A stretch of DNA of 33,748 nucleotides from a virus: the IMG/VR virus record IMGVR_UViG_3300027749_000313, positions 1-33,748 of that record; one strand, 5' to 3'. Below are positions 8,586-17,064 of the stretch, in pieces (the stretch's first letter is position 1; the number at the start of each line of letters is the position of its first letter). The translations under genes and the position numbers were made by a program. The notes below the pieces were generated by a model, which was given only the letters and a program-made list of their open reading frames with translations, was not told the origin of the DNA and searched no databases.

Positions 8586-9559
8586 TACGCAAATCCTCCG
8601 TCCATGATCCAACCGGCATCTTTCGATTTGCCCATCAACAATTGGTCAGGATAACGCGCCACTTGCGGCGGCCGCATATTGGTGCGTTTCACCGTGGCTT
8701 TTGCCTGGGCTGCGAACGCTTCAATTTTGGCCATCAACAATTGATTTGTTTTGCCATACATTGGCATCAAACGTTCAGCCAAACACCAGCGAAGCGCGTT
8801 CACATAACCAGGCGGCAATTCAATGCTGTCTGTTTGTGCGGTAAACGTGCGAAATTGTGTATAAGCAAAAATGTGCATTTCGCCTTGGGCTGGATTTGGC
8901 CAAAGGAAAATGGTTCCCAAGTTTTCGGAAGGCTGGTAATAAAGTCCTTTTGGCCAAGGGCCGTTAAGGCTTTTCAAACCAATCATTTCATAGGTTTCCA
9001 AAGCAAAAATGGTCACCGGATAATCCAAGCCACCGCCGTAAATTGGAACGCCGTTGCTGGTCGTTGTAACGCGAACAAACGCGCTTTCAATTGTCAGCGG
9101 TCGTTCGTAATAGCCGGAAATGGTCGTGCTGGACACCGTTTGCGATTTGCTGACCTGATACGTCCCGCTTGCATTTATGTTGCCGCCAGCGCCCGTTCCA
9201 AAGCCCACGATCGTAGTTCCGGCTGCGACGCCAGTTCCCGACAATGTTTGGCCCATTGTGATGGCGCCTTTGGTTATTGAATTGGCCGTCACGGTCAAGG
9301 TTGTGCCGCTGATCGAACCGATAAACGACGAACCAACCTGGCCATTTGGGCCAATGGTGTACTGGATTTGGTTTTGAACGCAAGGAAAAATGATTTCGGT
9401 TTTATAGAACGTCATCATGTTTTCGTTCGACCATTGGGCGCACATATCGTTCAGCATATCGTAGCCGTCTTGGGCTTCGTCAGCGGTCGGCGCTTCACCA
9501 GCCGCCAACGCGCCAATGTCCTTCATGGCCCTGGTAACTATATCAAGCGGCGTTGTCAT
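8585..9559 (-). CDS. P22 gp4-like tail adaptor with inserted beta domain
   Basis: A 324-aa protein. Residues 1-72 (LDIVTRAMKDIGALAAGEAPTADE...WSNENMMTFY) and 152-324 (RPLTIESAFVRV...LPPGYVNALRWCLAERL) match the head-completion adaptor that joins portal to tail (P22 gp4 type). Between them, residues about 76-150 form a Gly/Thr/Ser-rich module with SGTTLTVT, GQTLSGTGVAAGTTI and SGTYQVSKSQTVSSTTI, a beta module more usual in fibre or decoration proteins. AAGGGGA precedes the ATG. The adaptor call is firm; the inserted domain's role, perhaps surface binding near the neck, is inference. Confidence 0.85.
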   Translation of the reverse strand: MTTPLDIVTRAMKDIGALAAGEAPTADEAQDGYDMLNDMCAQWSNENMMTFYKTEIIFPCVQNQIQYTIGPNGQVGSSFIGSISGTTLTVTANSITKGAITMGQTLSGTGVAAGTTIVGFGTGAGGNINASGTYQVSKSQTVSSTTISGYYERPLTIESAFVRVTTTSNGVPIYGGGLDYPVTIFALETYEMIGLKSLNGPWPKGLYYQPSENLGTIFLWPNPAQGEMHIFAYTQFRTFTAQTDSIELPPGYVNALRWCLAERLMPMYGKTNQLLMAKIEAFAAQAKATVKRTNMRPPQVARYPDQLLMGKSKDAGWIMDGGFA

Positions 9560-9571
9560 GGTGTCCCCTTA

Positions 9572-9829
9572 TTAGCAATCAATTGCTTCGGCAAATTCAG
9601 GTAATGTTTTTACATATTCGTATGCTTGAACATAGGGATTGGCGCCGTCAAGGTCGTATTCAAACCCCATTGATTGGATGGCAAATTCCACTTTTGCGTC
9701 TTTGTTTTTGTAACTGACCAGGCTGAATTTCAATCCGGTTTTGTTTTGGAAACCAACGTGCTGGACGCGGTGATACGCGCCGTTAGCCTGGAATCCGTGC
9801 GGGGTGGTGACTGTTTTTTCAAGTGCCAT
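9572..9829 (-). CDS. Small conserved-type phage protein near tailspike
   Basis: An 85-aa protein starting MALEKTVTTPHGFQANGAYHRV, with alternating beta-strand-like segments and a helical end. Similar short proteins beginning MALEKTV often sit among tail genes of environmental phages, but I know no function for them. There is no membrane segment or signal peptide. AAAAGGA lies just before the ATG. It sits between the tailspike and gp4-like genes, so a virion or fibre-assembly role is plausible. Confidence 0.72.
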   Translation of the reverse strand: MALEKTVTTPHGFQANGAYHRVQHVGFQNKTGLKFSLVSYKNKDAKVEFAIQSMGFEYDLDGANPYVQAYEYVKTLPEFAEAIDC

Positions 9830-9841
9830 GATTTTTTCCTT

Positions 9842-12004
9842 TTAAACTTCTGCGATTTGCGACAAATAATTGACCGTCATATCAATTGTTGCCGTCCAGT
9901 TTGCGTTACTGGTTGAAACCAGGGCGGGCCTAAAAGTTGCCGAATCAATTTGATAAATTGCTGGCCCAACATTTTCGCCCGCGCTATTTGTAAATCCAGC
10001 CGTAATGCTGCCAACGGAAACAACAACTTGCGGCGGCCTTGGATAAGCATACCTATAAGTCGTGCCAGCATTAATGGTTGTTTTGGTTCCCGATGTGGCT
10101 GTCATAACCACGCTTCCGGTTTGACGCATCATGCGTTGCGGTTTATTCGTATATGCGCCGCCTTGGGGAACGTGCAAATAAGTGCCAGCGGGGAAATTGC
10201 TGATGTTGTCAACCACAATGGCTTGCGAATAAGCGGTTCCTGAATCAAGGCGCGTTCTAAGAATTGCGCTCATTAAATTTACATTGCCAACAAGTCCGTC
10301 AATGTAAATGTTTGTGTACGCACTTGAACCAGCGCTTGCAAACTTCATAAACTCTGTTCCTGACGATGCGGCATTGGCATAAACATAATTGTTTGAAACA
10401 ATCAGGCTTAATGTTGCATCGGTTGACGAAGTAATTGCGCTACTGTTTCCCCCACAATCAACAATTCCACGGCCGATTGTTGACGGATCGCCGCCGGTAT
10501 AAAGTTTGCAATTACGGATAAACAATTCACCGCCTTTTACTTCGCTTGCATAAACACACCATCCACCATAAGCGGCATAAATAATGCAATTATCGTAACC
10601 CGTGTCCATGCCACCCCATCCACCGCCCTGGTAAATGGTGCATCCTTGATAAACCAGGTCTTGAACATTGCCGTGCATATCAGCAGAATACACACCAGAA
10701 TTTACGTCATTACTAATTGTCAAGTTTGAAATTCTTATATCTCTATTTGGAACCGCGCAAGTTCCGCTACCACCACCAATTGTAATTCCGTGGCGTCTTG
10801 AATAATAATCCCCGCCAGTAACCCGCACTTTTTGACTGTTACTAATAATCAACCCGTAATCATCGCTTGATGTGCCTTTGTTATACATAACGCAATTTGT
10901 AATCATTGGGCGATAACAACGATCAATTTCAACACCCTGGTAATTTGCGTTATAAACAATCACGTTTTCTAAAATTGGTTTGTCGCAAAATGTAATTTTC
11001 AGCAAACCAAACATATTGGCGCCACCGTTTAATTTTAAATTTCTAAATGAAACTTTTGGCTTGCTTGCCAATTTGTATGCGTTAACCGTTGCAGAATAGG
11101 ACGAATACAACGGGTTGGTTGTGTACGCCGTAGTTCCACTTACGCTTCGACATTCCAACCATTCGCCGGTGTAGTAATAAGCGCGAATGCTGTTCCACAA
11201 AACAGCGTCATCAAACAAAATAAACACATCGCCCGTGACAAGTGTTGGCGCCGTTGCAAAAACAACCGATAAGTTGCCAGCGCTGGCCGACGAAACCACT
11301 TCAATTTCGGTTGCCGTGCCGGTCACCGTAATGCCCGACGAACCTGAAGTAACGCCGCTAAAATCTAGCACCGATTTTTCGCCATCGCCAAACATATTCA
11401 AATGGCCGGTGGTAGACAAAACGCCGTTAATTACATAGGTTCCGGCGGGTACATAAATGGCCTGGCCGGTTGTGGCCACCGCTGTAAAGGCTGCTGAAAA
11501 CGCGCTGGCGTCATCATCCGATCCGTTACCTTTGGCGCCAAAGTCTTTGACGTTAATGTAATCTTGGAATTTTGCATTGACTGTTTTGCCAACGGCGCCG
11601 GTCAAAAACCCGCTGCTGTTGGATTGTTTAAAACCAATCAGCGCGTCGCCTTTGGCATTGTCGGTTGTGCTGGCCAGGGCAGCGTAAACTTCAGCCGAAC
11701 CACCGGTGAAATCATTGATACCGGAAATGTCATCGTAAGTGCCGATCAAATTTCCGGATGAATCTTTCAACACAAATTTGTAAGTCGAACCCGCGGTCAG
11801 CCAAATTTCGTTTGCGGTGCGGCCATAGGCATCCAGGACGATTGGATTGGCGTTTGCAATTGAACCGGCTGCGGTGGTGTAGGTTGCGGCCGGTGTTGAT
11901 GTTCCGGCGGCATACGAATAAATCAAACCACCAGCCAGCGGGACGCCATTGTTGCTGAATAATTGCCAGCCCGCGCCAGCAAATGATGAAAGATTGACAG
12001 CCAT
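9842..12004 (-). CDS. Tailspike with right-handed beta-helix (putative depolymerase)
   Basis: A 720-aa receptor-binding protein, probably trimeric, that binds and may cleave a host surface polysaccharide. Residues 1-100 form a virion-binding head (WQLFSNNGVPLAGGLIYSYA, NPIVLDAYGR, EIWLT), a module widely used on podophage spikes. At 150-170 comes the pectate-lyase-superfamily signature YINVKDFGAKGNGSDDDASA, followed by beta-helix rungs (FRNLKLNGGANMF, ITNCVMYN, YQGCTIYQGGGW). The last 100 residues are a beta-rich cap. The substrate and catalytic residues cannot be read from sequence. AAAAAGGAA precedes the ATG. Confidence 0.87.
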   Translation of the reverse strand: MAVNLSSFAGAGWQLFSNNGVPLAGGLIYSYAAGTSTPAATYTTAAGSIANANPIVLDAYGRTANEIWLTAGSTYKFVLKDSSGNLIGTYDDISGINDFTGGSAEVYAALASTTDNAKGDALIGFKQSNSSGFLTGAVGKTVNAKFQDYINVKDFGAKGNGSDDDASAFSAAFTAVATTGQAIYVPAGTYVINGVLSTTGHLNMFGDGEKSVLDFSGVTSGSSGITVTGTATEIEVVSSASAGNLSVVFATAPTLVTGDVFILFDDAVLWNSIRAYYYTGEWLECRSVSGTTAYTTNPLYSSYSATVNAYKLASKPKVSFRNLKLNGGANMFGLLKITFCDKPILENVIVYNANYQGVEIDRCYRPMITNCVMYNKGTSSDDYGLIISNSQKVRVTGGDYYSRRHGITIGGGSGTCAVPNRDIRISNLTISNDVNSGVYSADMHGNVQDLVYQGCTIYQGGGWGGMDTGYDNCIIYAAYGGWCVYASEVKGGELFIRNCKLYTGGDPSTIGRGIVDCGGNSSAITSSTDATLSLIVSNNYVYANAASSGTEFMKFASAGSSAYTNIYIDGLVGNVNLMSAILRTRLDSGTAYSQAIVVDNISNFPAGTYLHVPQGGAYTNKPQRMMRQTGSVVMTATSGTKTTINAGTTYRYAYPRPPQVVVSVGSITAGFTNSAGENVGPAIYQIDSATFRPALVSTSNANWTATIDMTVNYLSQIAEV

Positions 12005-12017
12005 TTTCTATTCCTTT

Positions 12018-13355
12018 TTATGGATGCGCGATTTTGTACGCGTTAAATTCAGCCCGCAAATCTTTGATGGCAGCCACCAAAACGGGAATCACATAATCGT
12101 ATTCGATGCCCATATACAAACGATCACCGCTTCGTGTGTCAAATTCCATTGGCGGCACATTTACCGCTTCAGGCAGCACGGGCAACAAATCCTGGGCAAT
12201 CAATGACACGCGACGTTTTTTGTTGGTGTCAGATTTCCAGGTGTGATACACGGCGCGGAATTGGTCAACCATGTCCAGGGCGCCGGTGATTTCGCCTTGA
12301 ATGTCTTTCAACCGTTCATCGGACGAATTTGTCCAACTTGTACCGCCTGGCGCAACATAAGGGCCAGCGGTAAATGAAATTGCATTGCCGCCAGTTCCTG
12401 AAGCGGCGGTGAATGTTTCAATTTGCCCACCAGCGCGACCAAATTGGATTGCGGCCGCTGTATCGCCGCTAAAATAATTGATGGTCGAAGTGGCTGTAAA
12501 AGCCAAGTTGTAACCAACATAAGGATACGAACCACCGCTGCTTGAACCGCCAATTGCCGTTAAACCCAATCGCGCCGCATTACCGGTATTTGCGCTATTG
12601 CCTACCGCCAAACTAGAATTTGCACTTGAAGCGTTGCCAATATTAAAAATTCCGGCGCTTGGTGTCCAAGTTAGTTTTGTGCTGGAAACCTTTTGCGGCA
12701 AATTTCCGCTGGTTGATGTAACCCAGGTAGGATACATCGTTGCCGCCGTCGTGGTGTCGTCGGTAATGCCGATGTTTGTTGCGTTTGTCACCGCGGTCGA
12801 TCCAATGGCCGACACAATTTGCGCGGCGGTTGCTGCGGTAAATGCTGACGTTCCGTTGCCATAAGCCACACCCGTCAATGTACCAACGCCAATGCCGCCA
12901 CGGCTCACACTTAGGGTTCCCGTCCATCCCAAAGTCAACGAAGCGGCGTTCAACAACGCCGTAGTAGCGCTGCCGCCCAAGGTCAACGTCACGTTGGTAT
13001 CGTTTGTTTTGGTAAGGGCTGCTGGCGCCGACCATTGCGGGGCTGTGCCGCTACTGGACAAATACCGACCGGACGCGCCAATTGCCAATTTAGACAAAAC
13101 CGTTCCGCTGGCATAAAACAACATATCGCCCGCGGTGTACGAAGTCAGGCCCGTGCCGCCCGCGCTGGTTGGCGTCACCTTCCAGGCAATAACCTGGATG
13201 GCGTTGGCGTTATCTTTGTAAAACAATTTGCCATCGGTGATGTTGATCGCCAATTCCGATCCCAACGTGCTGTTGGTCAAATCTCCAACAGCGGGCGCGT
13301 TTGTAGTCGTGCTGCTGCTGTAAATTAGGATTGGGGTATAGCCGGTTTGCGCCAT
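12018..13355 (-). CDS. Tail fibre with C-terminal S74 intramolecular chaperone
   Basis: A 445-aa fibre. Residues about 1-330 are Ser/Thr/Gly-rich beta repeats (including ITDDTTT...VSSTKLTW, shared with the next fibre). The C-terminal 100 residues are a peptidase-S74 chaperone: SSDERLK places the catalytic Ser345-Lys350 pair, followed by the long helical DMVDQFRAVYHTWK and VLVAAIKDLRAEF segments. By family knowledge, the chaperone drives trimer folding and then cuts itself off before Ser345, leaving a mature fibre of about 344 residues. GGAGA precedes the ATG. Confidence 0.88.
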   Translation of the reverse strand: MAQTGYTPILIYSSSTTTNAPAVGDLTNSTLGSELAINITDGKLFYKDNANAIQVIAWKVTPTSAGGTGLTSYTAGDMLFYASGTVLSKLAIGASGRYLSSSGTAPQWSAPAALTKTNDTNVTLTLGGSATTALLNAASLTLGWTGTLSVSRGGIGVGTLTGVAYGNGTSAFTAATAAQIVSAIGSTAVTNATNIGITDDTTTAATMYPTWVTSTSGNLPQKVSSTKLTWTPSAGIFNIGNASSANSSLAVGNSANTGNAARLGLTAIGGSSSGGSYPYVGYNLAFTATSTINYFSGDTAAAIQFGRAGGQIETFTAASGTGGNAISFTAGPYVAPGGTSWTNSSDERLKDIQGEITGALDMVDQFRAVYHTWKSDTNKKRRVSLIAQDLLPVLPEAVNVPPMEFDTRSGDRLYMGIEYDYVIPVLVAAIKDLRAEFNAYKIAHP

Positions 13356-13358
13356 TTT

Positions 13359-13652
13359 TTAAATCTCCGGTGTGAACGTTTGGGGCAACCAGGGCAGCAC
13401 GGTCACTTTTTGTTTTTGCAATTCAGCCAATTGTTCAGCCAAACGCGCTTCAATGCCCGCTTTATTGATCCAAGACACAATCATGTCTTCAGTCACTTCG
13501 GCAAATGGAACCGTCAGTTTTGGTTCAGGAATGAACCAATTGCCTTCGGTTTCCACGGTGAAGTCGCCGTCGGTGGCGGCTGCAAAATAACGCGCTTGGG
13601 TAATCAATTCGCCGTCGGCTTCAATCCCCAAAATTTTCCATTGTGTGTTCAT
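13359..13652 (-). CDS. Putative tail-fibre assembly/accessory protein
   Basis: A 97-aa protein starting MNTQWKILGIEADGELITQARY, with a beta-rich N-terminal half, a VTEDMIVSWI helix and a helical charged C-terminus. Its form resembles the uncharacterised DUF7936-type proteins found next to phage fibre genes. It sits between two fibre genes with TAATG at its start and GGGGG as ribosome site, so a fibre chaperone or adaptor role is likely but not shown. Confidence 0.72.
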   Translation of the reverse strand: MNTQWKILGIEADGELITQARYFAAATDGDFTVETEGNWFIPEPKLTVPFAEVTEDMIVSWINKAGIEARLAEQLAELQKQKVTVLPWLPQTFTPEI

Positions 13653-15793
13653 TAGAAGTTGCCCCCGCCGGTTCCACCGGTTGCGGTGAAAACACCGGTT
13701 GATGGATTGAATTTCAGTTTAGTTGAAGACACGTAAGCGGGCAAGTTTCCGGTCGTGTTTTTCACCCAAACCAGGTATTCGTCGGCCGCCGTTGAAGTGT
13801 CGTCGGTGATTGCAATGTTCGTTGCATTTGTTGCGGTTGTTGCGGTTGTTGCGCTTCCGGCGCTGCCATCAATAGAAACGCCGGTCAACGATTGGGCGCT
13901 GCTGGAACGGTTCAACGCAATTGAAGTCGTGCCAATGTAAAAACTGGAATTGCCCAGGACGGTCGAAGGAATTGTGCCGGTCAGTTGTCCCGCGGGAAGG
14001 CTGGTTAGGTTTGCACCCGAACCGCTGAACCCCGTGGCCGTCAAAAGGCCCGTGAAAGGGTTAAATTGATACTTGGTGCTGCTGACGTATTCGGTCGTCA
14101 AATTGCCCGTCGTAACGCTTGCAAACAGCGGATAACGCACCGCGTTTGTGGTCGTGTCATCGGTCACCGACGCATAAGCCACCGGCGTCACCCAGGATGG
14201 CGCCGAAGTACCATTAGATTGCAGTACCTTGTTTGCGTCACCGGCTGCCGACGCCAGGAACGCTGTTGTTCCGGCTGCCGATTGGTAAGGAATGCTGGCC
14301 GCCGCGCCACCAGCCAGGTTTGTGGCCGTGCCGGTGATGTTGATTGCAGCCGTTCCGGTCAGGTTTGTAACTGTGCCGCTTGATGGCGTACCCAAAGCCC
14401 CACCATTGACCACAAAAGCGCCCGCGCTGCCCGTATTCACGCCCAGGGCTGTAACCACCCCTGTTCCGGTTGTAATCGTGCTAGGCGCCACGCCAGCCCC
14501 GCCGCCAATCATTAAAGCATTGGCAGCCAAAACTGCGGAAGTCGCCCAAGTCGTGGCGCTTGAAAAATATGGAATGCCGCCGCTAGTTCCCGCGACCGTC
14601 AGCGCCAGCGTTCCCGATCCGGTAATTGGCGAACCGCCAACCGAAATGATGCCGCCGGTGAAAGTTTGGGACACCGATGTGACGGTTCCCGTCGTGGGCG
14701 TCGCCCAGGAAGGAACACCCGCGGCCAAAGTAAGAACCTGGCCATTTGATCCAGCCGCCAAAAATGCGGTTGTGTTGGCTGCGCTTTGGTAAGGAACCGA
14801 ACCCGTCGCACCGTTCGCCAGGTTGGTGGCCTTTGTGGCCGTGCCAGCGTTGCCGGACACCGAACCGGTGATGGTGTTTGTCACCGTCAAGTCGGTCAAG
14901 GTTCCAATGGCCGTAATGCCGGTGTAAGAACCGGACAACCTGGCGGTGTCAAATGTGCCGCTGGTAACCTGGCTGGCTGCAATTGCAATGCTGGTGCTGG
15001 CTGCCAAAGTCAATTGGCCCTGGGCGTTCACGGTAAATGTTGCCACCTGGGAAGCCGAACCATAAGCGGCAGCCGTCACCGTGGTGTTGGTGATGCTAAA
15101 TGTGTTGCCGGTAAGGGTTAACCCTGTTCCAGCCAAATATGATCCGGCGCCTGAAAACTGCGACCAGGTGATGGCGGTAACACCAATTGTGCCGCCTTTG
15201 TTTGATGTGCAAACCCAACCAGTATCACTTAGGGTTGTCCCTGATTCCACAAACGTGAACGCGCCAGGCACTTCGTCCCAAGTGTTCATGTCAACGCTTC
15301 GTGTCCATCCGCTGGCGCTGGCCACATAAATGCCATTGTCTGCTTGGGCGGTTTGGTTTTTAACCAGGATGCGGTCGGCCGCTGTCAGGCTGGATGCCCA
15401 ATCGCCGCCAGCCTGAACGGCCAGGCCGGACAACGTAATGTTGCCGGTGGTTGCGTAAACGCACGACGCCTTAACGTCCAAACCCTGGGCAACGGAATCG
15501 ACATAAGCCTTATTGGCAATGTCCAAGTCGGCCGAAGGGCTGGTGGTTACCTGGCCGGTGGTCGCGTAAATGCTGGTGAAATAACCGGCTGCGGGTACTG
15601 TGCCACCGATTACGCTGCTGTCGATTGTGCTGCCGGTGATTGTCAACCCTGATTGAACGGGGTTAAAAGGGGCATAAAAAGGCGTTCCGGCGGGGCCAAT
15701 CAATGAAATCAGGGCAAACGTCGGTTCAGGCTGAAAAATGCCTTGAACGGGGACGATGTTGGTTGTCTGCGTAACAGGAACGTTGTTCCCCAT
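13652..15793 (-). CDS. Modular tail fibre protein (713 aa)
   Basis: The N-terminal 110 residues probably attach to the virion and include STIDSSVIGGTVPAAGYFTS and the ADLDIANKAYVDSVAQGLDVK fibre motif. Residues about 110-230 form a domain common to phage fibres (AADRILVKNQTAQADNGIYV, W...MNTWDEVPGAF). The rest is long Thr/Gly/Ala beta repeats, including two copies of the ITDDT...STK(L/Y).FNP..G unit. It ends abruptly at TATGGTGGGNF with no receptor-binding tip or chaperone, unlike the downstream S74 fibre. AAAAGGGG precedes the ATG. Confidence 0.85.
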   Translation of the reverse strand: MGNNVPVTQTTNIVPVQGIFQPEPTFALISLIGPAGTPFYAPFNPVQSGLTITGSTIDSSVIGGTVPAAGYFTSIYATTGQVTTSPSADLDIANKAYVDSVAQGLDVKASCVYATTGNITLSGLAVQAGGDWASSLTAADRILVKNQTAQADNGIYVASASGWTRSVDMNTWDEVPGAFTFVESGTTLSDTGWVCTSNKGGTIGVTAITWSQFSGAGSYLAGTGLTLTGNTFSITNTTVTAAAYGSASQVATFTVNAQGQLTLAASTSIAIAASQVTSGTFDTARLSGSYTGITAIGTLTDLTVTNTITGSVSGNAGTATKATNLANGATGSVPYQSAANTTAFLAAGSNGQVLTLAAGVPSWATPTTGTVTSVSQTFTGGIISVGGSPITGSGTLALTVAGTSGGIPYFSSATTWATSAVLAANALMIGGGAGVAPSTITTGTGVVTALGVNTGSAGAFVVNGGALGTPSSGTVTNLTGTAAINITGTATNLAGGAAASIPYQSAAGTTAFLASAAGDANKVLQSNGTSAPSWVTPVAYASVTDDTTTNAVRYPLFASVTTGNLTTEYVSSTKYQFNPFTGLLTATGFSGSGANLTSLPAGQLTGTIPSTVLGNSSFYIGTTSIALNRSSSAQSLTGVSIDGSAGSATTATTATNATNIAITDDTSTAADEYLVWVKNTTGNLPAYVSSTKLKFNPSTGVFTATGGTGGGNF

Positions 15794-15804
15794 AACGGCC
15801 CCTT

Positions 15805-16146
15805 TTAATCTGCTTGGACAGGGGTTACATAAAGTGTATTCGTGCTGCTGCTAATCGCCTGGATGTAAAACGGGCCTTTTGGAACCGCAATAATCAAGGG
15901 AAAATTCATGCCGCCAGGCAATACAAAAGAACCGCTGTTGCCGGTCGTGGCAATAGTCGGGGTCACCAGGTTGGCCGATGCGGGCGCAAATTCGACGCCA
16001 GCCAGGCCGGAACCAGTATTCAACAGCGAAACATAATTTACGTTATCGTTAGTAATAGGGGTAACCAGTAATGCGGTGCTTGCACTTGTTGTTAAATCAA
16101 GGGTATAAGTTTTTCCCGCATTTCTCTGCATTGGGGTATTTATCAT
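15805..16146 (-). CDS. 113-aa beta-rich structural candidate, paralogue A
   Basis: A 113-aa protein with GKTYTLDLTTSASTALLV at its N-terminus, a central YVSLLNTGSGLAGVEF and a C-terminal PFYIQAISSSTNTLYVTPVQ. It aligns end to end without visible gaps with the gene just upstream (16147-16488). The repeated beta-strand pattern suggests a small sandwich fold, as in decoration or fibre-base proteins. GGAGG precedes the ATG, with the neighbour's stop 1 base away. Function unknown; placement between capsid and fibre genes suggests a virion protein. Confidence 0.8.
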   Translation of the reverse strand: MINTPMQRNAGKTYTLDLTTSASTALLVTPITNDNVNYVSLLNTGSGLAGVEFAPASANLVTPTIATTGNSGSFVLPGGMNFPLIIAVPKGPFYIQAISSSTNTLYVTPVQAD

Positions 16147-16488
16147 TTAACCAACCTCCACGGGTGTGATGAACAAAGAATTCGTGCCGCTGCTGATTCC
16201 TTTAATGTAAAAGGGCGCGGGTGGGGCGGCAATTAGAATTGGCCCTTGCATTGCAGCCGGTAAAACATACGAACCAGCATTTCCGGTTGATGCAATGGTA
16301 GGCGTCAAAACCGATGCGCTGGCGTTGGCAATTTCAACCGATGCGACACCAGTTCCGGTATTTAACAGGCTGACCAGGTTGGATTGATCGTTTGTTGTGT
16401 CTTCAATCAAAAGGGTCGTGCTGGCCGATGTGGTCAAGTCCAACCGATACGTTTTGCCCGATAGGCGCATTACCGATGTGTTAAGCAT
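16147..16488 (-). CDS. 113-aa beta-rich structural candidate, paralogue B
   Basis: The same length and architecture as its downstream neighbour: GKTYRLDLTTSASTTLLI, LVSLLNTGTGVASVEI and PFYIKGISSGTNSLFITPVE occupy equivalent positions. Tandem gene duplication followed by divergence is the simplest explanation. It is the first gene after the terminator at 16534-16563, with a GAGGG ribosome site. Function unknown; a homo- or hetero-oligomeric virion component is plausible. Confidence 0.8.
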   Translation of the reverse strand: MLNTSVMRLSGKTYRLDLTTSASTTLLIEDTTNDQSNLVSLLNTGTGVASVEIANASASVLTPTIASTGNAGSYVLPAAMQGPILIAAPPAPFYIKGISSGTNSLFITPVEVG

Positions 16489-16533
16489 TTTCGGCCCTCA
16501 TAAATGTTTTTCAAATTATAGACCTGACAATGC

Positions 16534-16563
16534 AAAAAAAGCCACCCCTTTTGAGGGCGGCTT
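16534..16563 (-). terminator. Rho-independent terminator after capsid block
   Basis: On the minus strand AAGCCGCCC, a 7-base loop and GGGTGGCTT form a 9-bp stem with one G-U pair, followed by a run of T. It lies after the coat-adjacent 140-aa gene and before the 113-aa paralogues, so it should separate high-level capsid expression from the fibre genes, or be read through partially. Confidence 0.85.
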
Positions 16564-16584
16564 CTTTGCTTTCCTAATCCAATA

Positions 16585-17007
16585 TTAAGATTGGAAAGTC
16601 AGGTCGTAACCGTAAATGAACACATCGGCGGTGGCCGCTGCGCCTTGGACGGTAGTGTTGCGGATATACAAGGGTGTGCCTGTAATCGAATTAGTCGAAG
16701 TGGCGGCAGTTACCACAACCTTGGTTGTGCTGTCATTACCACTCAAAGCATAAGTCGATTTTACCGTTGTGCCTGTTGCGCCTGGGCCTGTATAAACGGC
16801 CAAATAGGCGCTTGTCAGGCTGGTCGATGCGTTTGCAACGATGATACTTTGAACGCTTACATTACCGGCCACCAGGATGGGGGCAACGGTATCTGCAACT
16901 AGGTTCAAATTGACACCCTGGGCCGATGCAATAAGGCGCAAAGCCTGGTTCGTTGCAAGGTTTGAAGGGTGAATGGATTGTGTTGATGCTGGCCCTGGAT
17001 TGCTCAT
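16585..17007 (-). CDS. Putative capsid decoration/head-associated protein
   Basis: A 140-aa Ser/Thr/Ala/Val-rich beta protein with no charged helices (AILVAGNVSVQSIIVANA-type strands, TPLYIRNTTVQGAAATADVF). It is the first gene after the coat gene, has AAGGA before its ATG and ends just before an intrinsic terminator. That position and composition suit a head decoration protein. I do not recognise a specific family. Confidence 0.72.
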   Translation of the reverse strand: MSNPGPASTQSIHPSNLATNQALRLIASAQGVNLNLVADTVAPILVAGNVSVQSIIVANASTSLTSAYLAVYTGPGATGTTVKSTYALSGNDSTTKVVVTAATSTNSITGTPLYIRNTTVQGAAATADVFIYGYDLTFQS

Positions 17008-17036
17008 GATGATTTTCCTTAAATGTGTTTAATGAA

Positions 17037-17064
17037 GGGTGGCCGAAGCCACCCCGCTTTTTTT
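17037..17064. terminator. Perfect hairpin after coat gene; T-run on the antisense side
   Basis: GGGTGGC, loop CGAA and GCCACCC pair perfectly. Read on the plus strand the hairpin is followed by CGC and seven T, a textbook terminator facing the late transcription direction. Read on the minus strand it is a very stable stem closed by a UUCG tetraloop just after the coat stop codon (the T-run overlaps that stop). It could block antisense transcripts, stabilise the coat mRNA 3' end, or give partial termination. Confidence 0.65.

Noticed and set aside
8585-8612. Upstream start for the gp10-like protein at 8612
   Set aside because: The ATG at 8585 has a GGAGGA site, TAATG coupling and the expected family N-terminus.
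14292-14792. Long plus-strand open frame (166 codons) opposite the tail fibre
   Set aside because: Antisense of Thr/Gly/Ala-rich repeats, which lack stops on the other strand by composition; Val/Pro-rich shadow product.
16515-16520. Perfect TATAAT on the minus strand between the terminator and the 113-aa paralogue
   Set aside because: No acceptable -35 at 16-18 bp and no extended -10; A/T-rich intergenic sequence gives such matches by chance.
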